Assembly (NCBI RefSeq): GCF_028204155.1
Contig: NZ_JAQLOI010000003.1
Span: forward strand, 62,001-126,000
Source of the DNA: Vibrio algarum
Lineage (GTDB): Bacteria; Pseudomonadota; Gammaproteobacteria; Enterobacterales; Vibrionaceae
Reading direction: 5' to 3'
Length of the DNA stretch: 64,000 nucleotides
Shown: one piece after another, positions 7,253 to 16,480 of the stretch
Numbering within the stretch: the first letter of the stretch is position 1
Layout of the letters: the number at the start of each line of letters is the position of its first letter
Translations under genes and position numbers: made by a program
The notes under the pieces: model-generated
Databases searched by the model: none
What the model saw: the letters and a program-made list of their open reading frames with translations, nothing else
What the model was told of the DNA's origin: nothing

Positions 7253-9406
7253 TTAACCCCGTCGCCAAGTATGATATTTCTCTAATAAACGTAAGATAGT
7301 CTGAGGAGCATGGGCGCGCTTCCACTCACCTGCTGCGTATTTGTTCGCTTCTGCCCAGGTTGGATAGCTATGTATCGTGCCCAGTATTTTATTTAAACCT
7401 AGACCGTGTTTCATGGCTAATACAAACTCTGCAATTAAATCGCCAGCATGTTCCGATACAATTGTTACACCTAATATCTTGTCTTTCCCTTTCGGCGTAA
7501 TCACTTTAATAAAACCGTCGGTTGAGCTTTCCGTTATCGCTCGGTCAAGTTCTTTGAACTCGAAACGCGTGACTTCGTAGTCTATGCCCTTCTCTTTCGC
7601 TTCATATTCATTGATACCTACACGTGCCACTTCTGGGTCAATAAAGGTTACCCAAGGAATAACGCGATAATCCACTTTAAACTTTTTTAACTGTCCAAAT
7701 AAGGCATTCACTGCCGCATACCACCCTTGGTGCGCCGCAACATGAGTAAACTGATATGGCCCGACAATATCACCTGCAGCAAAAATATTTGGATGAAGTG
7801 TTTCTAAGTATTCATTGGTTACTATGGTACGATTGGTCTCAATGCCCAGCTCTTCCAAACCATAGCCTTCAAGGCGCGCACTGCGGCCAACTGCACATAG
7901 AAGCTGGTCATATTCGATTTCTATTTCTTCATCTTGATGTTTAACAACAATGATTTTTTTACCTTCTTTCAGTTCGCATCGAAGCGCCTGATGTGAGGTA
8001 AGAATATCAACACCGCTTTTTTGCAATGCTTTGGTAGCGAATTCTGACACCTCAAGATCTTCTCGGATCATAATGCGATCCGCCATCTCAATCTGCGTCA
8101 CATTAGAACCTAAGCGGGCGAAAGATTGTGCCAGTTCCGAACCGATTGGCCCACCGCCTAATACGACTAATTTTTCTGGTGCTGTATCAAGTTTTGCAAA
8201 CTCTGTCCAAAGAGTATCACTGGTGACGTATCCAGTTTCTTCTATACCAGGCAAAGGCGGAACAAATGGCCTTGCCCCAGTAGCGATAACAATACTTCGA
8301 GCCGTGAGTTTGCTTGATGTTCCATCTTCATACGAAATTTCTACCGTCCACGGGTCGAGTAACCTTCCGTAACCTTTAAGTACTTCTACGCCAAGATCGG
8401 TATAGCGTTCAACACTGTCATGAGGGGCTACTTCAGCAACAACATCATGCACCCTCTGCATTACTTTTTTGAATGAAAACTGAGGTATCGAATCTTCTAA
8501 TCCATAGTGATGAGCGTTTTTAAACTGATTCGCCATTTTGGCGCTCTTAATGATAGCTTTACTTGGCACACAACCGTAGTTCAGACAATCCCCACCCATC
8601 TCTCCTGCTTCAATCAAAGTCACTTTTGCTTTCACAGCCGCTGCGATATAACTCGTTACTAAACCGCCAGCCCCAGCGCCAATAACAATAAGGTTACGGT
8701 CAAATTTCTTCGGTTTTGTCCAATCGTTGCTTACTGCATCTTTTTTCATTTTATTAACTACCATTTTTGTAATGAATGGGATCAAGCCCAATAGTGAAAA
8801 TGACAAAATCAATTCTAAGGAAAGTACGTTAGAAACACTCTCTATTTGAGAAAGTTGTGTTCCTGCATTTACATAAGCCGAGGTCACGGGAATCATCCCT
8901 AACGCGCTAACCCAATAAAATGTCCAAGCCCTTATTGCTGTCACACTCATTAAAATATTTACGATAAAAAAGGGAAATACTGGTATCAACCTTGTAGAGA
9001 GCAAATAGTACGCTCCTTCTTTCTCTATTCCATGATTTATCATGATTAATTGTTCTGGAAAACGGTCTTCTAAAAATCCTCTAAATAGGTATCGAGAAAT
9101 CAAAAAAGCAAACAGTGCTCCAGTACTCGACGCAACTATTGCGATACCTACACCCTCTGTTAATCCAAACAGTGCACCGGAAGTCATCGTCAACATCGCG
9201 GAGCCGGGCAATGACAGCGTCGTAACTAAAACATAGAGCAAAATAAATCCACCAATAACCAAAACTGGTGAATCAGTTCGCCATTGTCTAAATTCAGCAA
9301 TTGATCCTTTAAGTTCACCCAGTGTGAATAAAGCCTGCATGTCAAAATAAATTGCTAAACAGAGTAAGGTCATTAGTACCAATAGCATTTGTAGTTTTTT
9401 TGGCAT
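7253..9406 (-). CDS. TVP38/DedA-type membrane domain fused to mercuric-reductase-like FAD oxidoreductase
   Basis: A 717-residue two-part protein. Residues 1-225 are a TVP38/TMEM64 (DedA-like) membrane domain with several helices and the glycine/proline-rich re-entrant segment (LSLPGSAMLTMTSGALFG). From about 238 on there is a group I pyridine-nucleotide-disulfide oxidoreductase: FAD motif GAGAGG, redox-active CLNYGC (C274, C279), NAD motif GGGPIGSELA, and the C-terminal HSYPTWAE corresponding to the His-Glu dyad. The flavoenzyme half resembles mercuric reductase and dihydrolipoamide dehydrogenase but has no N-terminal metal-binding domain. The ATG at 9404-9406 was preferred over the upstream TTG. 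The natural substrate is not known, and no mer genes are nearby. Confidence 0.88.
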   Translation of the reverse strand: MPKKLQMLLVLMTLLCLAIYFDMQALFTLGELKGSIAEFRQWRTDSPVLVIGGFILLYVLVTTLSLPGSAMLTMTSGALFGLTEGVGIAIVASSTGALFAFLISRYLFRGFLEDRFPEQLIMINHGIEKEGAYYLLSTRLIPVFPFFIVNILMSVTAIRAWTFYWVSALGMIPVTSAYVNAGTQLSQIESVSNVLSLELILSFSLLGLIPFITKMVVNKMKKDAVSNDWTKPKKFDRNLIVIGAGAGGLVTSYIAAAVKAKVTLIEAGEMGGDCLNYGCVPSKAIIKSAKMANQFKNAHHYGLEDSIPQFSFKKVMQRVHDVVAEVAPHDSVERYTDLGVEVLKGYGRLLDPWTVEISYEDGTSSKLTARSIVIATGARPFVPPLPGIEETGYVTSDTLWTEFAKLDTAPEKLVVLGGGPIGSELAQSFARLGSNVTQIEMADRIMIREDLEVSEFATKALQKSGVDILTSHQALRCELKEGKKIIVVKHQDEEIEIEYDQLLCAVGRSARLEGYGLEELGIETNRTIVTNEYLETLHPNIFAAGDIVGPYQFTHVAAHQGWYAAVNALFGQLKKFKVDYRVIPWVTFIDPEVARVGINEYEAKEKGIDYEVTRFEFKELDRAITESSTDGFIKVITPKGKDKILGVTIVSEHAGDLIAEFVLAMKHGLGLNKILGTIHSYPTWAEANKYAAGEWKRAHAPQTILRLLEKYHTWRRG

Positions 9407-9678
9407 CAAGACTTTACCGTCGCTGGAGAATATTAATGTTATCTACTGTTTTAAACTCAAAGTAAACAATGGCTTTATCAATTTCTCGCTCTGACTTTTA
9501 ATTAGAAAGGTGAGAAGAACAAATAATTTCATAAAAAGAAAATTTTTAACTAAAAAGGTTGAAGAGATAATAACCAAATGGTGTTGCTATGCAAAAAAGA
9601 CCCGACGTAGCAGATGCAATTAGCACCCGTTATATCGAGTCTTCATTGGATTAGTTGTAGTTTCCCAATAATAGAAAG

Positions 9679-10536
9679 CTAAGGTTTAAGTTTTAGAACT
9701 CTATCAATATCGTCTGCAGCATGACGTTCAGGAACTTGTTCCCACTCTTCACCAAATGAACGGTTAACCACGCGTCCACGCTGAACGCCTTCGCGCGCTT
9801 CAATCATTTTTGCCCATCGCATTACGTGGGTATAGCTTTCAACTTGTAAGAATTCAGCAGCATCATACAGTTTGCCAAGCACTAAATTGCCATACCAAGG
9901 CCAAATAGCCATATCAGCAATACTGTATTCTTCACCTGCGACATAGGTATTTTTAGCTAGTTGCTTATCTAATACATCTAGCTGACGTTTCGCTTCCATC
10001 GCAAAACGGTTTATTGGGTACTCCAATTTTTCATCAGCATAGGCATAAAAATGGCCAAAACCACCGCCTAAAAACGGAGCCGAACCTTGTGCCCAGAATA
10101 GCCAATTAAACGTTTGAGTTCGTGCACTGCCTTCTTTTGGTAAAAATTGTCCAAACTTCTCAGCAAGGTGGACAAGAATAGAAGCGGATTCGAATACATT
10201 GACATCCTCATCACCCGACTTATCAACTAAAGCAGGGATCTTTGAGTTTGGATTAACAGCCACAAAACCAGAAGAGAATTGATCCCCCTCGCCAATGTTA
10301 ATTAGGTAAGCATCGTATTCAGCTTCTTTAATGCCCAACGCGAGTAACTCTTCTAAAAGAATCGTTACTTTTTGTCCGTTAGGAGTACCAAGAGAGTGAA
10401 GTTGAAGTGGATGTTCTCCTACTTCTAGTTCTTTATCATGTGTTGAGCCTGAAACGGGGCGATTGATACTTGCCCACTTGTTACCGCCATCAGTGTTATG
10501 GACCCAAACTTTAGGTGGTGTGTATTCGTTTCCCAT
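9679..10536 (-). CDS. yghU: YghU-like glutathione-dependent disulfide-bond oxidoreductase
   Basis: A GST-superfamily protein closely resembling E. coli YghU along its length: YTPPKVWVHN, NRPVSGSTHDK, HPLQLHSLGTPNGQKVTI, NPNSKIPAL and FLGGGFGHFYAYA are all characteristic. YghU binds two glutathiones and reduces disulfides in the cytoplasm. The thiol-binding TPNGQK loop is intact. The ATG at 10534-10536 (MGNEYTPP) is preferred over one 15 codons upstream, because AAGG lies 6-7 bases before it and it matches the family N-terminus, giving 285 residues. The promoter carries the same 14-bp palindrome as the FrnE gene. Confidence 0.92.
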   Translation of the reverse strand: MGNEYTPPKVWVHNTDGGNKWASINRPVSGSTHDKELEVGEHPLQLHSLGTPNGQKVTILLEELLALGIKEAEYDAYLINIGEGDQFSSGFVAVNPNSKIPALVDKSGDEDVNVFESASILVHLAEKFGQFLPKEGSARTQTFNWLFWAQGSAPFLGGGFGHFYAYADEKLEYPINRFAMEAKRQLDVLDKQLAKNTYVAGEEYSIADMAIWPWYGNLVLGKLYDAAEFLQVESYTHVMRWAKMIEAREGVQRGRVVNRSFGEEWEQVPERHAADDIDRVLKLKP

Positions 10537-11094
10537 AATTAGCCTTATCTGTATCGTTGAATTTGTATTTGACGTTTGCATCGCCTTTACGTGATAAAAA
10601 TGTAGCCTGTTAACAACAATTGATCAAGGCTTTTTGAACGATTGTTCACTTTAGGGGGATTCAGAATTAAACGGCACTAAAAACAGTAGTTGATTGAATT
10701 AATTAAGAAAGAAGGCTCTAGTGACTTATTTGATGGATGTATTTCCCAATAGTGATCCGATAGTAAGAAGCAGACCCCAAGTTTGCTTACTCCAATAGAG
10801 TAAATTTAGACAAAATATCAAACTGGTCATCAAGATTACGGATTCTAGTACAGACATAATTTAGCTCAGGTTAGATAAAGCAACGTTCTTGAAAAGGTGA
10901 GAGTGGTAAGAGGATACTGCTAAAGTACCAACTCGACTAGTTCGAAGAGAATGTTGATGATAAACACGTGAGCAGCCTAGTCAAAATACTGTCTTTCAAT
11001 TGACACGAAACAGGTAGCAATTTCGACCTATAATTGGTTCAATACAGCCGTTCAATACCTCTTCATAACCTTACCTTCAAGTGGATGTTCATTA
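10537..11094. other. Intergenic region between divergent yghU and HAD genes
   Basis: About 560 bases with no supportable gene on either strand. Besides the 10635-10648 palindrome, TATAAT occurs at 11029-11034 ahead of the HAD gene, but the TTGACA at 11000-11005 is 23 bases away, too far for a standard promoter. Nothing else stands out. Confidence 0.45.
10635..10648 (-). promoter_or_regulatory. TGAACAATCGTTCA operator upstream of yghU
   Basis: Read on the minus strand, this is exactly the same 14 bases as the site at 5177-5190 before the FrnE gene, 99 bp upstream of the chosen yghU start. See that entry for the inferred shared TetR-type regulator. Confidence 0.7.
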
Positions 11095-11901
11095 ATGTCA
11101 CAGAACAATGTTAAATTTATCGCAGCCGATATGGACGGAACGTTACTCAATGAAATGGGTGCGTTAGACCCTGAGTTTTTCAACGTTTACCAACAACTCT
11201 CAGAGAAAGGCATTATTTTCGCAGCAGCATCCGGACGCCAGTATTACAGCTTGATGCAAACATTTTCCCCAATTAAAAATGACATGATGTTTATAGCAGA
11301 AAACGGAACACTCGTTATGCATCAAGAAAAAGAGCTTTATAGCTGCACGATAGGTAAAAGTTCGATTGTCGATATTATTACTCAAGCACGCTCAATTGAT
11401 AATGCACATATTGTTTTATGTGGTAAAAAATCAGCCTACGTAGAAACACAAGCACCCAATGCTATCGAAGAGATCCAAAAGTATTACCATCGTTGTGAAT
11501 ACGTTGAAGATTTACTCAATGTTGAAGACGACTTTATTAAAGTGGCTATCTGTCATTTTGACGGTTCAGAAGCCCATGTTTACCCATCGATTAACGAAAA
11601 ATTTGGTCACGATCACAAAGTCGTTGTTAGTGCAAAAATATGGCTAGATGTCATGAATGCAAAGGCATCAAAAGGCGCAGCAATAGAACACCTACAAAAA
11701 ACGTTAGGTTTTGGATTTAACGAAACAATGAGCTTTGGTGATTACTTTAATGACGTGGAAATGCTTGAAACCAGCTACTATTCCTATGCCATGGAAAACG
11801 CTCATGAGGGCGTTAAAAAATATGCACGATTCAGCGCGCCCTGCAACCGTGATTCTGGTGTGCTCACCGTTATAAAGCAGTCGGTACTCGATTGTAACTA
11901 A
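11095..11901 (+). CDS. Cof-type HAD-IIB phosphatase
   Basis: A 268-residue haloacid-dehalogenase-superfamily phosphatase of the Cof/YbjI/YidA class. Motif I is DMDGT (nucleophile D12, acid D14), motif II is the Ser of AAASGRQ, motif III is the Lys of KASKGAA, and motif IV is GDYFNDVEML. The type IIB cap lies between motifs II and III (about 85-190). Such enzymes dephosphorylate sugar phosphates, flavin or pyridoxal phosphates in the cytoplasm; specificity cannot be inferred. Only a weak ribosome site precedes the ATG. The gene is single, and its terminator overlaps the end of the convergent EAL gene. Confidence 0.88.
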   Translation: MSQNNVKFIAADMDGTLLNEMGALDPEFFNVYQQLSEKGIIFAAASGRQYYSLMQTFSPIKNDMMFIAENGTLVMHQEKELYSCTIGKSSIVDIITQARSIDNAHIVLCGKKSAYVETQAPNAIEEIQKYYHRCEYVEDLLNVEDDFIKVAICHFDGSEAHVYPSINEKFGHDHKVVVSAKIWLDVMNAKASKGAAIEHLQKTLGFGFNETMSFGDYFNDVEMLETSYYSYAMENAHEGVKKYARFSAPCNRDSGVLTVIKQSVLDCN

Positions 11902-11939
11902 TCCAACGCCACAATACCGACAACCCTACCGACAAGAAT

Positions 11940-11976
11940 AACCAATTAGGCCCAGAACTGGCTTAATTGGTTATCT
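11940..11976. terminator. Hairpin terminator shared by convergent genes
   Basis: AACCAATTA at 11940-11948 pairs with TAATTGGTT at 11964-11972, extended inward by GCC/GGC. It lies just after the HAD gene and covers the last codons of the opposite EAL gene. A T-rich stretch follows on the plus strand. Confidence 0.65.
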
Positions 11977-13612
11977 CTTTTATTAGCTGTTCTGCGCCTG
12001 ATTTAGTCATCGGCTTAGCAAAGTAATACCCCTGAGCTTGATCGCAATCCAGACTATGTAACATGTCCTTTTGCTCTTTGTCTTCCACTCCTTCAGCCAG
12101 TATGTGAACATCTAGTACCTGACTCAATTTAATAATCTGCCTAGTGAATTCTCTGTCTACTTCCGTATTACAAATATTACGAATCAACGACCTGTCTAAT
12201 TTAAGTTTATCTAACGAAGCGTGGAACTCTCGAATCATACTTAAAGAGGAATATCCTGCACCAAAATCATCTATCGCAATACTTATCCCTAGCTCTTTAA
12301 CTCGCACGATATTGTTATTTAATGAGGCTAGGTTTTTGGCTGACGCAGTTTCGGTTATTTCAAGTTCTACGAATTCAGTGGGGCACTGAGTTTGCTCTAT
12401 TACCGTTTTCAATCTATCGACAAAAGTGGTCATCTCTAAGGTTTTAAAGGAAATATTAATGGCTATTTTGGGGATCTGTAACCCTTGTTTTCTCCACGTC
12501 ACTATTTGTGAACAGACCTGTCTAAAAACCCAAAGATCGAAGTCAAAATGCAAACCTATTTCTTCAGCAATACCCACAAATACATCCGGTGTTATATTTC
12601 CCAAAGCCTCGTGGTGCCAACGCGATAACGCTTCAAATCCAATAAGCTTGTCTGATTTAATTTCATATTGCGGCTGATAATATATCTGAATTTTATTCTG
12701 CTCTATGGCACTTGGAAGAGCGTCGATAATCAATTTATGGGAAAGCATATCTACAAGAGTTTGAGACGTTGAAAAATGGTATTTTGATTCGCTGTATTTT
12801 TTGGCCTGTAGCATCGCTGTCTCACCAGCTATCTCTATCGCATGAAAGTTATTGTAATGGATACTCTGTTCACTTACCCCAATGCTAAACGACTTACAAA
12901 CCTCTACCCCTCTTAATAGTTTCAATGGTTCCTCTGAGATTTGGCAAAGCCTTTGGCAGATATTTCTAATATGTGTATTGAACTTTTCGGTAGAAAGACA
13001 AGCATGATTTTCTACTAGTATTCCAAATTTCGCATTATTAAAGCGAACAACTAGGTTGTCATTTTCTACAACCGATTGAAGTTTTTTAGCAATAACCTGG
13101 AGGTAGTCATCACCAATATCAAAGCCGTAACGAAAATTTATCGTTGAAAAATTATCTACATTAAAAAAGATCAGGACGAAGTTGTTTTTGCGATCATCTT
13201 GATTCTTTAACAGGTGCTTAGACCTCGAAGATATTGCCCACCCATTAGGTAAAGTAGTGATCGGATCGATAGATTTATTTTCCAATATTCGAAAGCACAC
13301 ACGAAATGAATCGCTCCTCCCTTCTATGGCTTGGCAATGTAGCTGAATAGGCATATCGTAGAAGTAATTATTGGTTACAGTCGCGGATATCAAAGAAATT
13401 TGATTGCTCAGGCCCACACGCGCTAATAAGGCATCTAGCGAACCGCCCGCTTCATTACTTTGTTCAGAAAGTGTAATGATTTCTTGGAGTTCTCTTCCGA
13501 CGATCTCCATTTCGTTATAACCTACTTGTTCAGTGAACACTTGGTTACAAGAGCGAATAAGGCCTTTTTCTACTAACAAAATCGGCAACAGCAATTGTTC
13601 GATATCGTTCAT
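11963..13612 (-). CDS. c-di-GMP phosphodiesterase: PAS-like, degenerate GGDEF, EAL
   Basis: A 549-residue signalling protein without membrane segments. Residues 1-115 resemble a PAS sensor. Residues 120-270 form a GGDEF domain whose signature is lost (NNAKFG in place of GGDEF), so it cannot be a cyclase but may bind GTP as a regulatory site. Residues 290-545 form an EAL domain with the catalytic pieces intact: EALSRW, NIS, LEITET, IDDFGAGYSS, KLDRS and AEGVED. It should hydrolyse c-di-GMP in the cytoplasm and so oppose the cyclases at 14575-16242 and 47929-48822. It is monocistronic and convergent with the HAD gene. Confidence 0.9.
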   Translation of the reverse strand: MNDIEQLLLPILLVEKGLIRSCNQVFTEQVGYNEMEIVGRELQEIITLSEQSNEAGGSLDALLARVGLSNQISLISATVTNNYFYDMPIQLHCQAIEGRSDSFRVCFRILENKSIDPITTLPNGWAISSRSKHLLKNQDDRKNNFVLIFFNVDNFSTINFRYGFDIGDDYLQVIAKKLQSVVENDNLVVRFNNAKFGILVENHACLSTEKFNTHIRNICQRLCQISEEPLKLLRGVEVCKSFSIGVSEQSIHYNNFHAIEIAGETAMLQAKKYSESKYHFSTSQTLVDMLSHKLIIDALPSAIEQNKIQIYYQPQYEIKSDKLIGFEALSRWHHEALGNITPDVFVGIAEEIGLHFDFDLWVFRQVCSQIVTWRKQGLQIPKIAINISFKTLEMTTFVDRLKTVIEQTQCPTEFVELEITETASAKNLASLNNNIVRVKELGISIAIDDFGAGYSSLSMIREFHASLDKLKLDRSLIRNICNTEVDREFTRQIIKLSQVLDVHILAEGVEDKEQKDMLHSLDCDQAQGYYFAKPMTKSGAEQLIKEITN

Positions 13613-13896
13613 TCATGCCTTCTAAGTTTAGTTAAGTCCCGCAATATCTGACTATTACGATAAAAGCAGTTAAGTTGATTTCATCGTTACTTTCACGCGA
13701 GCTTTCTTATAATCTTTTATTTATATAATTAAAATTAAGACAAACTAGTCAATTGTTCAATTTTAATTTTCTGTTTTAGTTACAATTTCTCTGTATTATC
13801 AATAATTACACGTAGGTTATACGAAATCAGGCTTTAAGAGCCTTTATCTTTACATTACAATGAATTAATTCAAATCTTGGTTGATATTTAAATACT

Positions 13897-14265
13897 ATGA
13901 CAAGTAAACGCAAGGCAGCAAAAACAAACTGGAGACGATTAGGTGAAGCGCCAGATTATCGATTCTCATTGGCCAATGAACGCACCTATTTGGCCTGGAT
14001 AAGAACGGCATTAGCGCTATTAGCTGGTGCAATTGCAATTGACCAACTAACACCAGATCTCGCTAACCCTTCTGTGCGTATTTTATTGTCTGTGTTTCTT
14101 TGCTTGTGTTCTGGTTTATTGGCCGTATTTGCCTACAAAAGATGGTCTTCAAATGAGAAAGCCATGCGCAACAAACGTGAACTTCCCTACACTGGTTTCT
14201 TAAAACTGATTAGCGCAGTCATGTTATTTCTTACCGTCACCATCGTATTAACCATCGCCATATGA
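13897..14265 (+). CDS. yidH: YidH-like DUF202 inner-membrane protein
   Basis: A 122-residue DUF202 protein that matches E. coli YidH over most of its length, including RRLGEAPDYRFSLANERTYL, AWIRTAL, SNEKAMR and ELPYT. Three hydrophobic helices are visible. It has an N-terminal Lys-rich extension relative to YidH. Its stop overlaps the start of the next gene by 4 bases (ATGA at 14262-14265), the same yidH-yidG order as in enterobacteria, so the two are translationally coupled and probably form one membrane complex of unknown function. Confidence 0.88.
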   Translation: MTSKRKAAKTNWRRLGEAPDYRFSLANERTYLAWIRTALALLAGAIAIDQLTPDLANPSVRILLSVFLCLCSGLLAVFAYKRWSSNEKAMRNKRELPYTGFLKLISAVMLFLTVTIVLTIAI

Positions 14266-14591
14266 AACATAACCAGCGAGATCCAGGTTTACAGCCAGAA
14301 AGAACGTCAATGTCTTGGTTACGAACCCATATGTTAATACTTGGTGTAGGTGCGCTATTAACCAGAATGGGTAAACACAGCGATAATTTACTGTTACTGA
14401 TAAATGGTGTGGCTTTACTTATTTGCGCGTTTATCGGCTTGTATTATAGCCGTAAGCGATTTACCGAGTTGTTAAGATATGACGAAACAGTAGAAGAAAG
14501 GGACATCAGAGCGAAAAAAATCCTGAGTGCTTTAATCGTTCTTTCTGCGCTGATTTATGCGACAACCTCGCTGATTAGGTATTTTCAATAA
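14262..14591 (+). CDS. yidG: YidG-like DUF202 inner-membrane protein
   Basis: A 109-residue DUF202 protein with the YidG hallmark RDPGLQPERTSMSWLRT at the N-terminus and three hydrophobic helices. It starts inside the stop of yidH (ATGA) and ends 17 bases inside the 3' end of the convergent cyclase gene. It is probably a partner of YidH. The family function is unknown. Confidence 0.87.
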   Translation: MKHNQRDPGLQPERTSMSWLRTHMLILGVGALLTRMGKHSDNLLLLINGVALLICAFIGLYYSRKRFTELLRYDETVEERDIRAKKILSALIVLSALIYATTSLIRYFQ

Positions 14592-16242
14592 CCGCTTGCT
14601 CGATTCTATTTCGCCCTTTTCGTTTGGCTTCATACAGTGCTTTATCCGCTTGGGCTATTAATTGGTCCATAGTCATTCCTTCGTGGTATTCAGCCATACC
14701 TGCACTAATAGTGACATTTGCCTTGTCGAGACAAGGATAGCTCTGTTTTTCAAACGCTTTTCGTACTCGTTCTGTCACAAGTAAGCCAGCAGACATATCG
14801 CTACTAGCATAAAGACATAAAAACTCTTCCCCCCAGCGAGAAATATAGTCGGTTTCTCGACACTCTTTTTGAAACACCCTCGCCGCATTTTTTATCACTC
14901 TATCGCCACAATCGTGCCCATAGTTATCGTTCACATTTTTAAAGTTATCTAAATCTATGATCGCGACGGTTAGACTTTGATTGCTGCGCTTAGCTTTTTT
15001 TAACTCTAGGTCGAACATCTCTTGCATCTTGCGACGATTAAGTAAGCCTGTCATTGAGTCTGTTTCTGCAAGCTGAGTCAGTTTTTTATAGAGTAACGCA
15101 TTCTGTAATACGAGAGCGATCTGTTCGCCTAAGTAATAGAAAAGTTCGCTATTGAAGACATTTTGTTTTTTGAGGTCCGTTGAATAAACCACAGTTATTG
15201 CCCCCATCACACCTTCTGCGGTTTTCAGTGGGATACCAACCAAATTAGTGACCCCCATAGACTTGTACGCATCAGCAACATGACGGTTGGGGTACGTGTC
15301 AATATCGATGGTAATTACCCGGTTTTCTTCCATCGCCTTTCCAGATAACCCCTCACCTTTATTAAAATGTTTTACTTCATCAAGGGGCAAATCCAAATCG
15401 TTGAAGACATAATTCATTGAGTGGCTATTTTCTCCTTCGTCCTTCAAAAAGATAGCGGCCGTGTTCACCTTAAATGACTTTCTCAATACCTTTTCAATAG
15501 AAGGGTATAAATCTTCGAGTTTAAGGTGCTTAGCAGTGTCACTCAAAAAATCAAATAGATGGTTAAGCTTTTCCTTCTCTCTATTTATAAGGACATTTTT
15601 TTCTCTAATCGTTGCATTAAACATCCCCATTAAAAACACTAGATTGAAGAAGATGAGAAACAGAAAGGCGACCGTGGTCATTGTGTTTTTGTCGAACAAT
15701 GAATTGACTTGGCCAAATTCGATGATAGTGACAACCGTGCGCCCTATATAGAAAAGGCAAGCAACACCAAAAAGATAGAACACCTCTTTTGTTCTAAGTA
15801 AGTTTTTACTCTCCTTCCAGTTTTTCCTCGTTTTGACCACTGCATAGCCATAACACAGAGCAAGAAGACTGGAAATAATGATAATTCTATAGGTGGTATG
15901 GAAGTCGATATAAGTAAAATAGAGAAAGCTCAACGCATAAACAATGGTGATAATCTTTAAGTAAGGCTTAGACTCCGCCATCTTTTTAAACTCAAAACAC
16001 AACGCGGTATAAATTTGAAAGTAGAAACCAAGAAGAAGTAGATAATTTGCAATAATAATCGAAATGAATTTTGGCCAGCTCGACTGAGTTAATATCAAGC
16101 TAAAAGCGATCAATAACAAAATTGATGAGCGTCTCCACTCTGTGGACACTGTTTCCCCCGCATTTTTAGAGCTAGCAAATGTAAATACCGCATTAACGCC
16201 AGCCACTATAAACATGGTTGCAAGTAACGTAAAATTATCCAT
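14575..16242 (-). CDS. Membrane GAF-GGDEF diguanylate cyclase with variant RWGEEF signature
   Basis: A 555-residue protein. The first 215 residues hold several hydrophobic helices (membrane sensor), then a coiled-coil-like linker, a GAF domain (about 235-380), and a GGDEF domain (390-550) with TDSMTGLLNRRKMQE, IDLDNFKNVNDNYGHDCGD and a RETD inhibitory (RxxD) site. The signature reads RWGEEF, one Gly fewer than the usual RxGG(D/E)EF, when counted from the RxxD site. The Glu pair that binds metal is kept, so activity is possible but not certain. It should make c-di-GMP at the inner membrane. Its end overlaps yidG tail to tail by 17 bases. Confidence 0.87.
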   Translation of the reverse strand: MDNFTLLATMFIVAGVNAVFTFASSKNAGETVSTEWRRSSILLLIAFSLILTQSSWPKFISIIIANYLLLLGFYFQIYTALCFEFKKMAESKPYLKIITIVYALSFLYFTYIDFHTTYRIIIISSLLALCYGYAVVKTRKNWKESKNLLRTKEVFYLFGVACLFYIGRTVVTIIEFGQVNSLFDKNTMTTVAFLFLIFFNLVFLMGMFNATIREKNVLINREKEKLNHLFDFLSDTAKHLKLEDLYPSIEKVLRKSFKVNTAAIFLKDEGENSHSMNYVFNDLDLPLDEVKHFNKGEGLSGKAMEENRVITIDIDTYPNRHVADAYKSMGVTNLVGIPLKTAEGVMGAITVVYSTDLKKQNVFNSELFYYLGEQIALVLQNALLYKKLTQLAETDSMTGLLNRRKMQEMFDLELKKAKRSNQSLTVAIIDLDNFKNVNDNYGHDCGDRVIKNAARVFQKECRETDYISRWGEEFLCLYASSDMSAGLLVTERVRKAFEKQSYPCLDKANVTISAGMAEYHEGMTMDQLIAQADKALYEAKRKGRNRIEQAVIENT

Positions 16243-16395
16243 CTTTGTAAAATTTGAGCCCTATAAGCAATAAAATGGTTATCAATGATCTTTTTCTCAT
16301 TTTAGTTTAGTGTAGTCAACAACCAAGCGTTTTTCATATTACTTATCAACGGTGATTCGGTGAGCTTATTAAGAAAATCGCAATTTATGCTTAGT

Positions 16396-16425
16396 AGAAA
16401 AAAGCAGGTTGCCCCCACAACCTGC
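16396..16425 (-). terminator. Rho-independent terminator of mglBAC
   Basis: On the minus strand GCAGGTTG (paired 16404-16411 with 16418-16425) forms an 8-bp GC-rich stem with a 6-base loop, followed by six T residues. It lies about 55 bp after the mglC stop. Confidence 0.85.
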
Positions 16426-16480
16426 AAATATGTATCAAAATCTTAGGCAACAGTGAATTTTGCCTAAGTTTAAGAACGCC

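Noticed and set aside
11000..11034. Sigma-70 promoter TTGACA...TATAAT before the HAD gene
   Set aside because: The spacing is 23 bases, well outside the usual 16-18.
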